From NCBI GenBank assembly GCA_035943995.1, contig DASZBS010000121.1, positions 124,001 to 188,000 on the forward strand: a stretch of DNA of 64,000 nt. Direction: 5' to 3'. The notes under the pieces were generated by a model that had not been told where the DNA came from, ran no database searches, and worked only from the letters and a program-made list of their open reading frames with translations. How positions within the stretch are numbered: position 1 is the stretch's first letter; the number at the start of each line of letters is the position of its first letter. Origin of the DNA: Vulcanimicrobium sp035943995 (GTDB lineage Bacteria > Vulcanimicrobiota > Vulcanimicrobiia > Vulcanimicrobiales > Vulcanimicrobiaceae). Positions 33,653-42,478 of the stretch are shown here, piece by piece. The translations under genes and the position numbers were made by a program.

Positions 33653-34572
33653 CCCGTTTCTTCGATGGTCTCGCCCGTGATCGCGATGAACGCGTCTTCG
33701 AGCGCCGGCCGGTGCATGTCCAGCGACGTGATCTTCGCGCCGGCCGCGTTCGCGCCGGTGACGACGGCGGCCAGCGCCAGGCCGGGCTCGCCGCGCGTCG
33801 CCAGCTTCCACTTCTCGCCCGTCTTCGTCCACGTGCCGAGGTGCTGGAGGTCCGCGCCGGGCGTGAAGCCGTCGGCAGCGATGGTGACCGACGCGTCGCC
33901 GCCGTAGCGCGCGACGAGGTCGGCCGGCGTGCCGTCCGCGACGATGGCGCCGCGCTGGATCATGCAGATGCGGTCGCACAGCCGCTCCGCTTCCTCGATG
34001 TAGTGCGTCGTCAGCACGATCGTCTTGCCCGCGTCGCGCAGCCGCTCGACCTCCGCCCACAGGATGCGCCGGCCGAACGCGTCCATCCCCGCCGTCGGCT
34101 CGTCGAGGAACAGCACCTCGGGATCGTGCTGCAGCGCGAGCGCGAGCGCGAGGCGCTGCTGCTCGCCGCCCGACATCTGCGCGATCTGGCGGTCGAGCTT
34201 GTCGTCGAGCCCGACGCGCGCCGCCATCTCCGCCGCGCGCGGCGCGATCGCGTAGTAGGCGGCGTACAGCTCGAGCACCTCGCGCACGTTCGCCTTCTCC
34301 GGTAGCGACGTGGCTTGCAGCTGCACGCCGATGCGCGGGCGCAGTTGTGCGAGCTCGCGCGGGCGCGTCGGATCGAGATCGAGCACGCGGACCGAGCCCG
34401 ACGTCGGCTTGCCCAGGCCGATGCAGCATTCCAGCGTCGTCGTCTTGCCCGCGCCGTTGCGGCCCAGTAGCCCGAAGATCGTGCCGCGCGGCACGGCGAA
34501 GCTCAGGTCGTCGACGGCGGTGAGCGGTCCGAAGCGCTTCACGAGCCGCTCGACGACGATCGCGTCGTTCAC
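33649..34572 (-). CDS. ABC-2 type transporter ATPase (DrrA-like)
   Basis: 307 aa. Walker A is GRNGAGKTT, the signature is MSGGEQQR, Walker B is VLFLDEPTAGMD and the switch His is in LTTHYIEEAERLCD. An 80-residue C-terminal extension (ASVTIAADGFTPGADL ... LEDAFIAITGETIEE) is typical of DrrA-type exporter ATPases. It is coupled to the permease by a four-base overlap and stands first in the run ABC ATPase-permease-FAD oxidase. Confidence 0.94.
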   Translation of the reverse strand: MNDAIVVERLVKRFGPLTAVDDLSFAVPRGTIFGLLGRNGAGKTTTLECCIGLGKPTSGSVRVLDLDPTRPRELAQLRPRIGVQLQATSLPEKANVREVLELYAAYYAIAPRAAEMAARVGLDDKLDRQIAQMSGGEQQRLALALALQHDPEVLFLDEPTAGMDAFGRRILWAEVERLRDAGKTIVLTTHYIEEAERLCDRICMIQRGAIVADGTPADLVARYGGDASVTIAADGFTPGADLQHLGTWTKTGEKWKLATRGEPGLALAAVVTGANAAGAKITSLDMHRPALEDAFIAITGETIEETG

Positions 34573-34630
34573 GCTGCGGAGGTTTCGGACCGCGCCATGA
34601 TTCCATCGCCGTACCGGCGTCCAACGACCA

Positions 34631-35578
34631 TCACGACGCGATATCCGGATGCCGCAAATCTCGCCTGATCACGCATGTGCGGTCAAGGATCGTCGCATCG
34701 CCCGGCCAGAGCGGGCCGAGGCCGTCTCGACTCGGTCCTTCACCTCGGAGATAGCGATCGAATTGATAGTCTGCGTCAGGCCCCGCGGCGACAAGGTGAA
34801 TCTCATACACGGCGCCTTCGTCGGCGCCCCATTGCGCCAAACCGATCCGAACTTCCCGTTCCCAGTCCGGCTCGTTGCGCGTGACCCTCCCTTGCGGATA
34901 CAGGTCGCCGACCGGGGTCTTCACGACCAGCCACGCTCGCAAATCGGAGTGAAGTGCATAGATCGTTCCGCGAACGACGATCCTCTGATGAACCTCCTCG
35001 TTGTCCTTTGGAGCAACGATGATGCCCGATCCAACCGCTCCTTGCTCGGGCGTATCGTTGAGGCGCCTAGCGGTTTCCAAGGGCGCCCGCAGTAGCGCAA
35101 CCTCGATCTTTCGGATTTCGTCGAGGAACGTCGCTACGTCGCCGCCGGGAGTCCGCACTCGAAGTGCTTGTGCTATTTCGCTTATCACCGTTTGAAAACC
35201 GGCGGGATTCAGGAGGTTCACACTTTGCAGCGCGCTAAGCGGATTCGGAAGGCGATCGCGGTCGAGGCCCGAGTGGCAAAGCGGGATGACCTGGATGCCT
35301 CGAATCCACGCCGCCCCTGCTTCAAAGTTTACCCATGGCCTCTTTATGGAGGTCGGGCTGCACAAGATGAGCTGAAGGCTGCACGAGTTCAACGCGTCCG
35401 TAACGACCTTCAGCCATTGGTTCCCGGGCCTGATGCTCTGGGAATCAGACGAAACGAAGACGTTGACCATTCCGAGGAACGCGTTCTCGATAAACGCCTT
35501 GAGCGCTGTCGCCAGGTCTGATTCTTCATGTATGTGCGAAAGAAAGACGGTCATCTTGATCTCGCGGCTCACATCCAA
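34631..35578 (-). CDS. TIR-domain protein with C-terminal beta-sandwich domain
   Basis: 315 aa from the TTG at 35578, which has a strong GGAGGAG 8 bp upstream. Residues about 9-110 are a TIR domain: MTVFLSHIHEES, FVSSDSQSIRPGNQW, and VNFEAGAAW with the Glu that is catalytic in NAD-cleaving TIRs. A short helical linker (FLDEIRKIEVALLRAP) follows, then residues about 200-315 form an Ig/beta-sandwich-like domain (VRGTIYALHSDLRAWLVVKTPVGDLYPQG). GC is lower than its neighbours (one sampled line is 48%), suggesting transfer. No Thoeris, CBASS or Argonaute partner is next to it. Likely role: signalling or defence NADase, by inference. Confidence 0.82.
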   Translation of the reverse strand: MDVSREIKMTVFLSHIHEESDLATALKAFIENAFLGMVNVFVSSDSQSIRPGNQWLKVVTDALNSCSLQLILCSPTSIKRPWVNFEAGAAWIRGIQVIPLCHSGLDRDRLPNPLSALQSVNLLNPAGFQTVISEIAQALRVRTPGGDVATFLDEIRKIEVALLRAPLETARRLNDTPEQGAVGSGIIVAPKDNEEVHQRIVVRGTIYALHSDLRAWLVVKTPVGDLYPQGRVTRNEPDWEREVRIGLAQWGADEGAVYEIHLVAAGPDADYQFDRYLRGEGPSRDGLGPLWPGDATILDRTCVIRRDLRHPDIAS

Positions 35579-35730
35579 CGAACGCTCTCCTCCGTACTGT
35601 ACAACCGTCACGTCTTTTCGGCGCTGGGGAGAGGCCTTCCCGGATGGCCGTATCACTCGGACGGTGAATGGGATCGCTCGCTACCGTTCGGCTCGCCAGG
35701 GAAGGCCCGTGCGGCGCGCAAACTGACGGC

Positions 35731-38700
35731 ATGCTGCGGGTCCAGCTCTTCGGGCGGCCGCGGTTGTCGCTCGACGATGTCGTCCTTTCCGCCGGCGGTC
35801 GACCGAAGGTCATGCCGCTGCTGGGATATCTGCTCGTGCACCGCGGCGCGCCCGTGCCGCGGCGCACGGTCGCGAACGCGCTCTGGCCCGACGACGCCGA
35901 AGACGAGGCGCGTGCGAACCTGCGGCGGCATCTCAACTACCTCCACGCGCTGCTGCCGCCGGCCGCCGAAGGACGGCCGTGGGTGCTGTCATCGGCGGGT
36001 CAGCTCCGCTGGAATCCCGCGTGCGATCTCTGGCTCGACGTCGACGAATTCGAACGCCGAGTCGCGCAGCCGCAGCGCCTGGCGGATGCGGTAGAACTCT
36101 ACGGTGGCGATTTGCTCGCCAGCGTCGACGAGGAGTGGCTCGAGCCCGAGCGCGAGCGATTGAAGACGCTGTATCGCCGTTCCCTCGAGACGCTCGTCGC
36201 GAGCTTGCGCGCCGCTCGTGACTATGCGCCGGCGATCGTCGCCGCGCAACGGCTGCTCGCCGACGACCCGTGGCGCGAAGACGTCGCGCGCACGCTGATC
36301 CGGCTGCGGCACGAAGCCGGCGACCGCGCCGGTGCGCTGCAGGAATGCGAGCGCTTCGCGCGCGCGCTGCGCGACGAGCTCGGCACCGGCCCGATGGCCG
36401 AGACGCTGGCCTTGTTCGCGTCGGTCGAAGAGGATGCGGCGCCTGCCGACGACGCATCCGCGCCTGCCCGATCCGGCGCCGCGCGCGACGTCGCCGGCGC
36501 GGCGTTCACCTCGCTGCCGTTCGTCGGGCGCGACGCGGAGCTCGCCGCGCTGCGCGAACGCTGGGACGCGGCGGTCGCGGGACACGGCGGGCTCGTGCTC
36601 GTCGGCGGCGAGGCCGGCATCGGCAAGACGCGGCTGGTCCGCGAGTTCGCCGCGCAGTGTGAAGCGCGCGGCGCGCAAACGTACAGCGCCGGCACGACGC
36701 TGCCCGAGACGGTGCCGTACCAGCCGTTCGTGACGCTGCTGCGCGTGGTCGCGCCCCTCGCCGCGACGGTCTCCGTCGACCCGCTGTGGCTCAGCGCGAT
36801 CGCGGCGCTCGCGCCGTCGATCGCGGAACACGCGCGCGATCTGCCGCCGCTGGCGGCGGTCGATCCCGGCCGCGAGCGCATTCGGCTCTTCGAGGCGTGC
36901 AGCAGCGTGTGGGAGGCGATCGCGACGCGGCGTCCCGTCGTGCTCGTCGTCGAAGACGTGCATTGGGCGGGCGCCGCGACGCTGGGGCTGCTCGAGCACC
37001 TCGCGCGCGGCGCGCTGCGCAGCCGCGTGCTGCTCGTCGCGACGTATCGCGAGGACGAGCTCGACTTGAGCCATCGCCTGCGGGCGATGCGGCGAAGGCT
37101 CGAACGCGACGCGAGCGCGTCGCACGTGGCGCTGTCGCGGCTCGCGCGCGAGCACGTCGAAGAGCTGGTGCGCACGCTCGGCGACGTGGACGATCCCCAC
37201 GGGCTCGCGCGCGCGCTGCACGAGCGCAGCGACGGCAACCCGTTCTTCCTCGAAGAAATGCTGCGGGATCTCGGCGAGACCGGCCGGCTGCGCCTCGGCG
37301 CCGCCTCACCGCCGGCGGCGCCGTCGGCCGAAAACGTTCCGCCCGCCGTGCGCGACGTGCTCGACGCGCGCCTCGCGCGCCTCGGCGAGCGCGCACGAAC
37401 GCTCGCGGAAGTCGCCGCCGTGATCGGGCGCGGCTTCGACGTCGAGCTGCTGCGCGAGACGACGGGCTGGCTCGAAGCGGCGGTGCTCGACGCGCTCGGC
37501 GAGCTCACGGACCGCCGTATCGTCGGCGAGCAGCCGGCGAGCAACGGTTACGACTACGCGTTCAACCACCACCTGATTCGGACGATCGTGTACGAGCGCG
37601 TCGCGCCGGCGGCGCGCGCGCGGCGCCATCGCCGCATCGCGCACGTGATGACCGAGCTCTACGCGGAGCGCGGCGACGACGTGGCCGCCGAGCTCGCGCT
37701 GCACTGGGACCGCGGCGGCGAGCCCGAGCTCGCGGCGGAGCGCTATCTCGCCGCGGCCCGGCGCGCGCTCGACGTGTACGGCAACGAAGACGCGGCGCGC
37801 AATCTCGTGCGCGCCCTGGAGCTGAGCACGTCGCGGCGCGTGCGCTTCGACGCGCTGCTGCTGCGCGAGCGGATCGCGGCGGCCGATGGCGACCGCGCGC
37901 TGCAGGCGGAGATCACCGGGGAGCTGACGCGGCTCGCGCGCGCGATCGACGACGAGGACGCCGCGTGCGCCGCGCTGGAGCGGCGCGTCGCGCTCGCCGA
38001 CGTCACCGGCGACCGGCGGCGCGAGCGCGTGCTGCTCGCGCTGTTGCGCCGGCGCGCGCGCCGGTCGGGCGCGGTGCGGTGGCAGGCCGCGTGGCTCGAA
38101 GGCGAGGCGCGCTATCGGCGCGCGATCAACGACTTCGGCGCCGCGCGCGACGCGTTCGCCGAGCTGATCGCGCTGACCGAGCACACCGGCGACCGCAGCG
38201 CGCACGCGAACGCGCGCCTGGCGTTCGCCGACACCTACATCTACGAAGGCCGGCTCGACGAGGCGTACCGCGCGCTCGACGAGCTGCGAGCCGCGGTCCA
38301 CGCCGACGGCGACCAGGGCGCGCTCGTGCGCACGCTCATCGCGTTCTCGCGCGCGGCGCTGGCGCAGCAAGACTACGCCGCGATGTCGCGCTTCGCAACC
38401 GAGGCGCACGACGTGAGCCGCGCGATCGGCGACCGCGAGGGCGAGGCGCTCGCGCTGCACACGATCGCAAACGGCTTGGTGTACACGTTCCGCGTCGGGG
38501 ACGCCGAGTCGTACTACGTGCGCGCGCTCGAGATCTACGAGCGCATCGGCCACCGCGTCGGACTGGCCAGCATCTTCGTCGACCTCGGCCTCTTCCACAC
38601 CGAGCTAGGCCTGCTCGACCGCGCGCTCGAGTTCTACGCGCGCGCTCGCGAGATCACCGGCGAGATCGGGTTTCCGTTCGTGGCGTGCGTGGAGCGAATC

Positions 38701-39243
38701 GATACCAGCTACTGCCTGCGCCTGTGCGGCGAGCTCGGCGCCGCGAAGGCGAGCGCGGAAGCGGCGCTCGCGATCGCGCGCGACATCAAGTCGCAACATC
38801 TCGAGTCCGCGGCGCTCGGCACGCTCGGCGCGGCGGAGTGCGCGCTCGGCGACCACGCTGCGGCGATCGCGCACCTCACGCCCGCGGTCGAGCTGCGGCG
38901 CCCGGCCGGCGCGACGCCGCGGCTGGGCGACAACCTCTGCGCGCTCGCGCTCGCGTCGCTATGCGCCGGCGACGCGGACGGCGCGCGGCGCGCGGCCGAC
39001 GAGCTGCTCGCGCTCTACGACGCGAACCCCAAGCTCGCGCCGCAGCCGACGGAGTGGCTGTGGACCGCCGCGCAGGTCGCGCTCGGGACCGAGCGCGCGG
39101 ACGCGGCGCGCAAGCTGCTGCGCCAGGCGTATTCGGTGATGCAGGCCCGCGCGGCCGTCATCGACGATGCGGCCACGCGGGCGGCGTATCTCGCGCTTCC
39201 GTTCAACCGTGCGGTTGCGGACGCGCTTTCGGTCGCGTCCTAG
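35731..39243 (+). CDS. SARP/BTAD-type transcriptional activator with AAA ATPase and TPR domains
   Basis: 1170 aa. Residues 1-95: winged-helix (MLRVQLFGRPRLSLDD ... RRTVANALWPDDAEDEARANLRRHLNYL). Residues 95-245: bacterial transcriptional activation domain (DVDEFERRV ... YGGDLLASVDEEWLEPER). Residues about 265-640: AAA-16/NB-ARC-like ATPase with Walker A GGEAGIGKTRL and Walker B VVLVVEDVHWAG. Residues 660-1150: TPR-like repeats. Such large activators often control secondary metabolism or cell-envelope operons in high-GC bacteria. It is divergent from the TIR gene and converges on the methyltransferase through a shared CTAG. No C-terminal LuxR helix-turn-helix is present. Confidence 0.9.
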   Translation: MLRVQLFGRPRLSLDDVVLSAGGRPKVMPLLGYLLVHRGAPVPRRTVANALWPDDAEDEARANLRRHLNYLHALLPPAAEGRPWVLSSAGQLRWNPACDLWLDVDEFERRVAQPQRLADAVELYGGDLLASVDEEWLEPERERLKTLYRRSLETLVASLRAARDYAPAIVAAQRLLADDPWREDVARTLIRLRHEAGDRAGALQECERFARALRDELGTGPMAETLALFASVEEDAAPADDASAPARSGAARDVAGAAFTSLPFVGRDAELAALRERWDAAVAGHGGLVLVGGEAGIGKTRLVREFAAQCEARGAQTYSAGTTLPETVPYQPFVTLLRVVAPLAATVSVDPLWLSAIAALAPSIAEHARDLPPLAAVDPGRERIRLFEACSSVWEAIATRRPVVLVVEDVHWAGAATLGLLEHLARGALRSRVLLVATYREDELDLSHRLRAMRRRLERDASASHVALSRLAREHVEELVRTLGDVDDPHGLARALHERSDGNPFFLEEMLRDLGETGRLRLGAASPPAAPSAENVPPAVRDVLDARLARLGERARTLAEVAAVIGRGFDVELLRETTGWLEAAVLDALGELTDRRIVGEQPASNGYDYAFNHHLIRTIVYERVAPAARARRHRRIAHVMTELYAERGDDVAAELALHWDRGGEPELAAERYLAAARRALDVYGNEDAARNLVRALELSTSRRVRFDALLLRERIAAADGDRALQAEITGELTRLARAIDDEDAACAALERRVALADVTGDRRRERVLLALLRRRARRSGAVRWQAAWLEGEARYRRAINDFGAARDAFAELIALTEHTGDRSAHANARLAFADTYIYEGRLDEAYRALDELRAAVHADGDQGALVRTLIAFSRAALAQQDYAAMSRFATEAHDVSRAIGDREGEALALHTIANGLVYTFRVGDAESYYVRALEIYERIGHRVGLASIFVDLGLFHTELGLLDRALEFYARAREITGEIGFPFVACVERIDTSYCLRLCGELGAAKASAEAALAIARDIKSQHLESAALGTLGAAECALGDHAAAIAHLTPAVELRRPAGATPRLGDNLCALALASLCAGDADGARRAADELLALYDANPKLAPQPTEWLWTAAQVALGTERADAARKLLRQAYSVMQARAAVIDDAATRAAYLALPFNRAVADALSVAS

Positions 39244-40331
39244 GGCCGCGCCTCGTACACGAGGTTGAACGGCGTCTCGGTCGCGCGGCGGAACTGCGTG
39301 AAGCCCGCTTCGGTGAAGATCGCGCGCATGCGCGCTTCGCCGGATTGCGCGCCGAGCGCGAGGCCCGGTGTCTGCGACATGCCCGCGGGCGTGCACAGGA
39401 TCGTCGATGCGGCGTAGAACAACCGGCCGACCGGGTTGAGGTTGTCTTCGAGCTTGTCGTTCGCGAACGGCTCGACCATCATGAACGTGCCGCCCGGAGC
39501 GAGCGCCTCGCGCATGTGTTTTGCGGCGCCGATGGGATCGCCCATGTCGTGCACGCAGTCGAAACAGGCGATGAAGTCGTAGCCGCTCCCCGGGAACGTC
39601 TGCGCCGAGGCGACCTCGAACCGCACGCGGTCGCCGACGCGGGCTTTGTCGGCGGCGCGGCGCGCGGCGGCAATCGAGCCGTCGTGGTAGTCGTAGCCGA
39701 CGAACGTCGACTTCGGATACGCCTTCGCCATGACGATCGTCGACGTGCCCAGCCCGCAGCCGACGTCCGCAACGGACGCCCCCGCTTTGAGCTTCGCTTC
39801 GACGCCGTCGAGCGCCGGGATCCATTCCGGCACGAGATGCGCGTTGTAGCCCGGCCGGAAGAAACGTTCCGTCGCGCCGAACAGCCGCTGGTCGTGCTCG
39901 TGCCAGCCGAAGCCGCGGCCGGTCTTGAACGACTCGCTGATCTGCGGCTCGTCGCCGTAAAGCGTTTGCACGATCTGGTACAGGCCGCACAGCAGCACGG
40001 GACTCGACTCGTCCGCGAGCACTGGCTGATGCTCGGGCGGCAGCGTGAACTTCGCGGTTGACGGATCGTATTCGAGATAGCCGCTCGCGGCTTGATTCGC
40101 AAGCCACTCGCGCACGTAGCGTTCGTGCGTCCCGGTTTTTTCGGCGAGCCCTTGCGACGTCAGCGGGCCGTGCTCCGCGAGCGCGCGGTACAAGCCGAGC
40201 CGGTCGCCGATGATCACGAGCGCGCCGGTGGCCGCCGCGCCCACCTCGCCGACCATCTTGCCGACGAACGCGTGGAGCTTGGCCTTGTCGAACGGCGCGG
40301 GGACAGTTGCGGGTGCGGCCGCGGTCGTCAC
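39240..40331 (-). CDS. SAM-dependent methyltransferase with N-terminal winged helix
   Basis: 363 aa. Residues about 30-100 form a winged-helix dimerisation region (DRLGLYRALAEHGPLTSQGLAEKTGTHERYVREWL). The Rossmann methyltransferase follows with motif I VADVGCGLGTST and post-motif FDCVHDMGDP. The arrangement matches the Rv2258c-like family and O-methyltransferases of natural-product clusters; the substrate is unknown. The start is a GTG overlapping the DUF1059 stop (GTGA). Confidence 0.88.
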   Translation of the reverse strand: MTTAAAPATVPAPFDKAKLHAFVGKMVGEVGAAATGALVIIGDRLGLYRALAEHGPLTSQGLAEKTGTHERYVREWLANQAASGYLEYDPSTAKFTLPPEHQPVLADESSPVLLCGLYQIVQTLYGDEPQISESFKTGRGFGWHEHDQRLFGATERFFRPGYNAHLVPEWIPALDGVEAKLKAGASVADVGCGLGTSTIVMAKAYPKSTFVGYDYHDGSIAAARRAADKARVGDRVRFEVASAQTFPGSGYDFIACFDCVHDMGDPIGAAKHMREALAPGGTFMMVEPFANDKLEDNLNPVGRLFYAASTILCTPAGMSQTPGLALGAQSGEARMRAIFTEAGFTQFRRATETPFNLVYEARP

Positions 40332-40522
40332 GCGCGCTCCTCCCGCAGGCCGGACCGGATCATCTCGCGCAGCTCGGGACCGTCCTGGTGCCCATGGCTG
40401 CTGACGGCGTGCTGCGAAGCGGCGAGCAGCACCTCGTCGGGCGTTCCGGATATCTTGAGCGAGCAGTTGTTTTCGCTCGGAAACTCGCGGCAGTCGATGT
40501 ACGAACGGACGGCTGTGGTCAT
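40328..40522 (-). CDS. DUF1059 small protein
   Basis: 64 aa. SYIDCREFPSENNCSLKISGTPDEVLLAASQHAVSSHGHQ is the DUF1059 core with its two Cys and terminal His residues. The family is of unknown function and commonly sits beside methyltransferase or stress genes. The ATG has AGGAGG 6 bp upstream. Its own promoter region (40523-40655) carries site C of the phased repeat, so the DUF1059-methyltransferase pair may belong to the 12.6-kb two-component regulon. Confidence 0.88.
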   Translation of the reverse strand: MTTAVRSYIDCREFPSENNCSLKISGTPDEVLLAASQHAVSSHGHQDGPELREMIRSGLREERA

Positions 40523-40581
40523 GGCGACCCTCCTAGGCTGGCGTGATGCGAGGCACCCCGCCGCCCAGATTAGGCCGTCAC

Positions 40582-40599
40582 CGTCTCAGGAGCGTCTCA
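40582..40599 (-). promoter_or_regulatory. phased direct-repeat operator, site C (DUF1059 promoter)
   Basis: The minus strand reads TGAGACG-ctcc-TGAGACG, two identical heptamers with an 11-bp period, 60 bp before the DUF1059 start and just upstream of a possible -10 (TAATCT, 40567-40572). It is the most perfect of the four sites. Confidence 0.6.
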
Positions 40600-40655
40600 A
40601 AACGTTGGAGTATCCCGAAATTTTGCGTCCTTGCGATGAACCGGGCCCGACACGG

Positions 40656-41810
40656 TCACGGGCCGGAAAACCGCTCGATCGGCGCATCGATCACTTCGTT
40701 GAGATACTGCTGGCTTCGGGTGACGCCGCCGAGAATGTACACGGTACCGCGGTAGTCGACGGTCGTGTGTCCCCAGCGCGGGTTCGGGAAGAAGTCCTGT
40801 GCGGGGAGGACCACCCACGGCGAATTTCCGCCCGGTCCTGAGGTTGACGAACGCTCGATCTCGTTGAGGTAGACGCCGCCGCCCGCGTTGCCGCCGAACA
40901 CGATCAGCTCTGCCGCGCGCGCGTCGTCATGCGGCACGACGATCATCGTGTGGCCGTACCGGCCGACGTGCATCGCGTTCGGGCTCTTCTTCCACGGATT
41001 TAGGGAGCCGTCGCTGTTGAGGCATGAGTACTGGACGTCCGCAAAGATGTCGGTGAACGCGTCGCCCCAACCGCCGACGACGTACAAGCAGCCGTTGACG
41101 ATCGCCGTGGCTGGCGACGAGCGGCCGCGGTCGAACGTCATCGGGCTGAGCGTCCACGGCCCGACGCCGCCGTCGTCCGCGAGCCGCGCGTATTCCACGG
41201 TGTTGAAGTGCACGGTGTTGCCGTTGACGTCGCCGACCCCGCCGACCGCATAGAGGTACGCCCGTCCGTCGATGCGATAGACGACGCTGCTCTGCACCGC
41301 GCGCGGGACGTTGAGGTGGTGGGGGCTCGTCGTCCACCCGTCCGGTGCGATCGTTCCGTCTTCGTTCGTGCGCGCGTACTGGACGTCGTCGAAGTACGTG
41401 AAGCCGTCGCCGCCGGCGACGAGGTAGATGCGGTCTCGATATGCCGCGCTGCTATGCCCGAGGCGCGCCGTTTTGAACGGCGTCGTCGTCCGCCAGCCGC
41501 TGGGCGCGATCCCGCCGCTCGGAAGCAGCCTCGCGACTTGAACGTCGTCATAGAGGTTCAACTGCTGCAGCACCGGGTCGTACGAGTACCCGCCAAACAC
41601 GTACGCGCGATCGTCTATGCGAACGCTCTGGTGCGAGACCCGCCCCGTCGTGAACGGAATCGTCTCCGTCCACGGCATCGCACCGACAGCGACGTTCTGC
41701 ACCGCTCGCGGCGCATTCTGCGCCGGCAGTGTCGAACCGCTGCGGCCTGGCCCACCGCAACCGCCAAGGAACGCCGCGACGGCGATCGTCGCGAAAATCG
41801 ATCTTCTCAT
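40656..41810 (-). CDS. kelch-repeat lipoprotein
   Basis: 384 aa. A lipobox-like AFLGGC ends the signal, followed by about six kelch-type repeats with the usual RxxHxxxxxxxxxYVxGG pattern (for example GRVSHQSVRIDDRAYVFGG, ARLGHSSAAYRDRIYLVAGG and GRYGHTMIVVP). This predicts a secreted beta-propeller. I chose the ATG at 41810, which has GAGG 6 nt upstream, over one at 41816. Kelch propellers bind proteins or sugars; the ligand is unknown. The DUF4430 gene lies just upstream on the same strand. Confidence 0.85.
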   Translation of the reverse strand: MRRSIFATIAVAAFLGGCGGPGRSGSTLPAQNAPRAVQNVAVGAMPWTETIPFTTGRVSHQSVRIDDRAYVFGGYSYDPVLQQLNLYDDVQVARLLPSGGIAPSGWRTTTPFKTARLGHSSAAYRDRIYLVAGGDGFTYFDDVQYARTNEDGTIAPDGWTTSPHHLNVPRAVQSSVVYRIDGRAYLYAVGGVGDVNGNTVHFNTVEYARLADDGGVGPWTLSPMTFDRGRSSPATAIVNGCLYVVGGWGDAFTDIFADVQYSCLNSDGSLNPWKKSPNAMHVGRYGHTMIVVPHDDARAAELIVFGGNAGGGVYLNEIERSSTSGPGGNSPWVVLPAQDFFPNPRWGHTTVDYRGTVYILGGVTRSQQYLNEVIDAPIERFSGP

Positions 41811-41839
41811 GAGCATCCTCACGCGTGGAAGAAACGTCG

Positions 41840-42199
41840 CTAAAAGCCCGGGTGCGTCGCCTGTTTGTGCCGGCTGCTGAAGTGCTTGTAGTCCCAAGCG
41901 ATGCTTTCACCGCCGTTGAGAACGTATGCGGCGGCGCCGATCGTCGGTTCCTGACCGTTGACGAAATAGACCCAATAGTAGCCCGTGCCCGAATTCTGGC
42001 TGACGCCGCCGATACCGGTCACGTAGAGACTCGGGCCGCTGCCCTGGGATGTCGGCTGGAGCGGAGGCTGGAGCGCCCCGGAGTTCAGCACGTCCCAAAC
42101 CGTCGTGACGCCGGGGGTGATCGCAACGTCGTCGTCCGCCTGCCACGGCGGGTCGTGGAACTCACTACCCCAATCCACGAAATGGTTGACGGTACTCAT
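41840..42199 (-). CDS. DUF4430 (transcobalamin C-terminal-like) domain protein
   Basis: 119 aa. SLYVTGIGGVSQNSGTGYYWVYFVNGQEPTIGAAAYVLNGGESIAWDYKHF is the complete DUF4430 domain, a beta-grasp-like module found in surface and cobalamin-binding proteins. The N-terminal 45 residues (MSTVNHFVDWGSEFHDPP) contain no signal peptide, although the kelch gene downstream encodes a secreted protein. It is transcribed from a well-formed promoter at 42317-42345. Confidence 0.82.
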   Translation of the reverse strand: MSTVNHFVDWGSEFHDPPWQADDDVAITPGVTTVWDVLNSGALQPPLQPTSQGSGPSLYVTGIGGVSQNSGTGYYWVYFVNGQEPTIGAAAYVLNGGESIAWDYKHFSSRHKQATHPGF

Positions 42200-42316
42200 C
42201 GTGTTCGTCCTCTGGGCGCTGGGTCAGAAATGCCGCGCTGCCATTCCGGAACGGTGCGCCGCACGCACTCCGGACGAGCACGAAACTCTCATCGCCTACC
42301 CCTCACCGTATCGCGC

Positions 42317-42345
42317 AGTATAGCACGACCTAGTGGGCAATACAA
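42317..42345 (-). promoter_or_regulatory. sigma-70-like promoter of the DUF4430-kelch genes
   Basis: The minus strand reads TTGTAT (42345-42340), a 17-bp spacer and TATACT (42322-42317). This predicts a start near 42310 and an untranslated leader of about 110 nt before the ATG at 42199. Confidence 0.6.
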
Positions 42346-42431
42346 CCATGCATGGGACGGCAAGACGCTGTCGCTGTCGCCGCCGGTCGCGCACGAGCTA
42401 ATCTACGTGCATTACGCGCGCGGCTTTGCAC

Positions 42432-42450
42432 CGTCTCAGGAGCGTTCTCA
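42432..42450 (-). promoter_or_regulatory. phased direct-repeat operator, site D (degenerate)
   Basis: The minus strand reads TGAGAACG-ctcc-TGAGACG, so the period is 12 rather than 11. The flanks (CACCG and CAAAA) match those of site C. It lies about 90 bp upstream of the DUF4430 promoter -35 and between that gene and the aspartic protease. Confidence 0.4.
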
Positions 42451-42478
42451 AAAGGTACGCCGTCACGGACCGCTGATT

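Noticed and set aside
34631..35578. Thoeris, CBASS or short-Argonaute defence operon
   Set aside because: No ThsA-like, cyclase or Argonaute gene adjoins the TIR gene; neighbours are an ABC exporter and a SARP regulator.
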